This document shows positions 30,520-31,545 of a stretch of DNA of 31,545 nucleotides, one piece after another (positions within the stretch are counted from its first letter, which is position 1; every line of letters begins with the position of its first letter). The stretch is from Mnemiopsis leidyi. Its lineage: Eukaryota > Ctenophora > Tentaculata > Lobata > Bolinopsidae. Below the pieces are notes generated by a model that made no database searches, was not told where the DNA came from, and saw nothing but the letters and a program-made list of their open reading frames with translations. Location of the stretch: assembly GCA_000226015.1 (NCBI GenBank), contig JH154184.1, positions 414,326 to 445,870 of the forward strand. The letters are read 5' to 3'. The translations under genes and the position numbers were made by a program.

Positions 30520-31545
30520 CGTATCCGGTGGCCGACGTCCTGCCCCGGAACGTTGTTCCCCAGTAACGTCCTACTCCACAACAGACAGTTCTTTGTTAGG
30601 GTTATGGTTAAGGTTAGGATCGCTGGGGCAAAATTCGTGGGACAAAATGTTGTGGGGCACGATGTTCTGGGGCAGTTTCACTACCTTGCTGTTATCCACT
30701 GCAGTCCATCTAACTCTTTAACTAGTCATTGAAAAGTAAGGAATTATTAAATAGTTTTTCTATCTTCATCAAGACGTTCACCCGATTGCCTGCCAATCAA
30801 TCCCGGAGTATCTTTAAAAGCAGAACTGTTTTGCCCAAAAATTCTGAGGTATGAAAATTTGGCAAACTCGCCGCCCTTAGTCGACGTTGTCTCAAATTTG
30901 GAGCTAACAGAGACACGCCCACTGACGTCTCCTTATCTCTCTTTCTTGGAGCTCATTACTATTCCCGGACTATCACAGTTTATCCCTTGGAGTCCTAGTT
31001 GTTATGGCCTTACACCCCTCACGTGATGCTTTCTCCGGTTTTGATTTGCCGAAACCCTATCACGTGGTCTGAGTTTCCGTTATTGGTTGGCCGGTGTGGA
31101 GTCAGGTGACTTCCATCATTATACTCTCAATATATTCTGTGCTAAGTGTTTAAATGCCATTAAACCATCCCGGAGATGCCCCATGGACAACCCAAACTCC
31201 AAAAATGGCACCTTTTTATACCCTATACATTAATTTGGTTAAATTACAGCCTGCAAATCGCTCAGAATTCTTCCTCGTATAAAATAAGATGCCTCAGTTT
31301 CGGCTAGGACAGTTTCTTTTTGTTCTTTTTTGGCGGGCTGCCCTCTCTTCCTGAACAGATAATCCCCAAAACTTCTCCGTATTGTTGGATCAAGCCTTGC
31401 TTCCTTTGCCACGACGAAACATTCTTCCTACATGAGCTTCTTTCGCCTGAATTCGTATCTGCCCTAAGTGCAAGTGCGCAAATCATGAAATATCTTCGAC
31501 TCCAAAATAATGTCACCTTCATGATTTTGCCCACCTCCTCCTCCT
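30520..31545. other. SRF intron sequence, no exon seen
   Basis: No further SRF exon is recognised. It holds a gggcaaaat/ggggcacgat-type repeat (about 30618-30675), a degenerate TTAGGG-like run (about 30594-30620) and two CACGTG boxes (31020, 31061) with tattggtt at 31081-31088. A minus-strand frame at 31304-31534 shows no family resemblance. Confidence 0.45.

Noticed and set aside
30594..30620. Telomere-like gttagggttatggttaaggttagg
   Set aside because: Short, degenerate and intronic. No evidence of a telomere or of functional interstitial repeats.
31304..31534. A 76-codon minus-strand frame with many Lys/Arg/Ser
   Set aside because: No recognisable motif; it begins in a homopurine edge of the window and is probably chance or a repeat remnant.

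Overview
This is eukaryotic, almost certainly metazoan, nuclear DNA. It is AT-rich (by eye about 36% GC) and holds intron-split genes with GT-AG junctions, many simple repeats and transposon remnants. The animal signature is an SRF-type MADS box, together with syntaxin 5, the Golgi protein ACBD3/GCP60 and a diacylglycerol-lipase-like enzyme. The LURP-one-related protein and the Baeyer-Villiger-type monooxygenase pseudogene are not typical of vertebrates, and the introns are short, so an invertebrate is most likely. I cannot fix the phylum from this window.

Layout. 1-7570 is gene-poor: a foldback and tandem-repeat complex (1391-2340), a decayed monooxygenase pseudogene (about 2636-3660), a tRNA-derived SINE (3658-3906), a promoter-like cluster of CACGTG boxes (4734-4837) and a 36-bp tandem array (5799-5957). 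From 7578 to about 23.8 kb, five genes lie head-to-tail on the minus strand: ACBD3 (7578-11796, six exons, complete), STX5 (12946-14942, complete from the short-form Met), an unrecognised intronless secreted protein (15632-16396), a LURP-one-related two-exon gene with an in-frame TAG (17212-17985), and a class-3 lipase resembling sn1-DAG lipase (19187-about 23788, 5' end not found). A GC-rich CpG block (about 25030-25450) with a small basic ORF lies before SRF (+), whose first three coding exons (26255-30350) are in the window; the rest of SRF runs off the right end.

Functional links. STX5 (Qa-SNARE) and ACBD3 both act at the Golgi and sit next to each other in tandem. SRF carries a perfect CArG box (26123-26132) about 120 bp upstream of its ATG, as expected for autoregulation.

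Most notable patterns: (1) three separate genes have their 3' splice-site region tandemly duplicated, leaving decoy acceptors that would frameshift ACBD3 and SRF; (2) a 14-bp tandem array carries a CACGTG-type core in each of five units, ending 15 bp from the ACBD3 start codon, within a window that has 22 CACGTG sites; (3) the LURP-one-related first exon has one in-frame amber codon; (4) the SRF intron after exon 3 stays open and encodes a PPYMY repeat. All exon models were built by eye from conservation, splice motifs and phase, without alignment tools.
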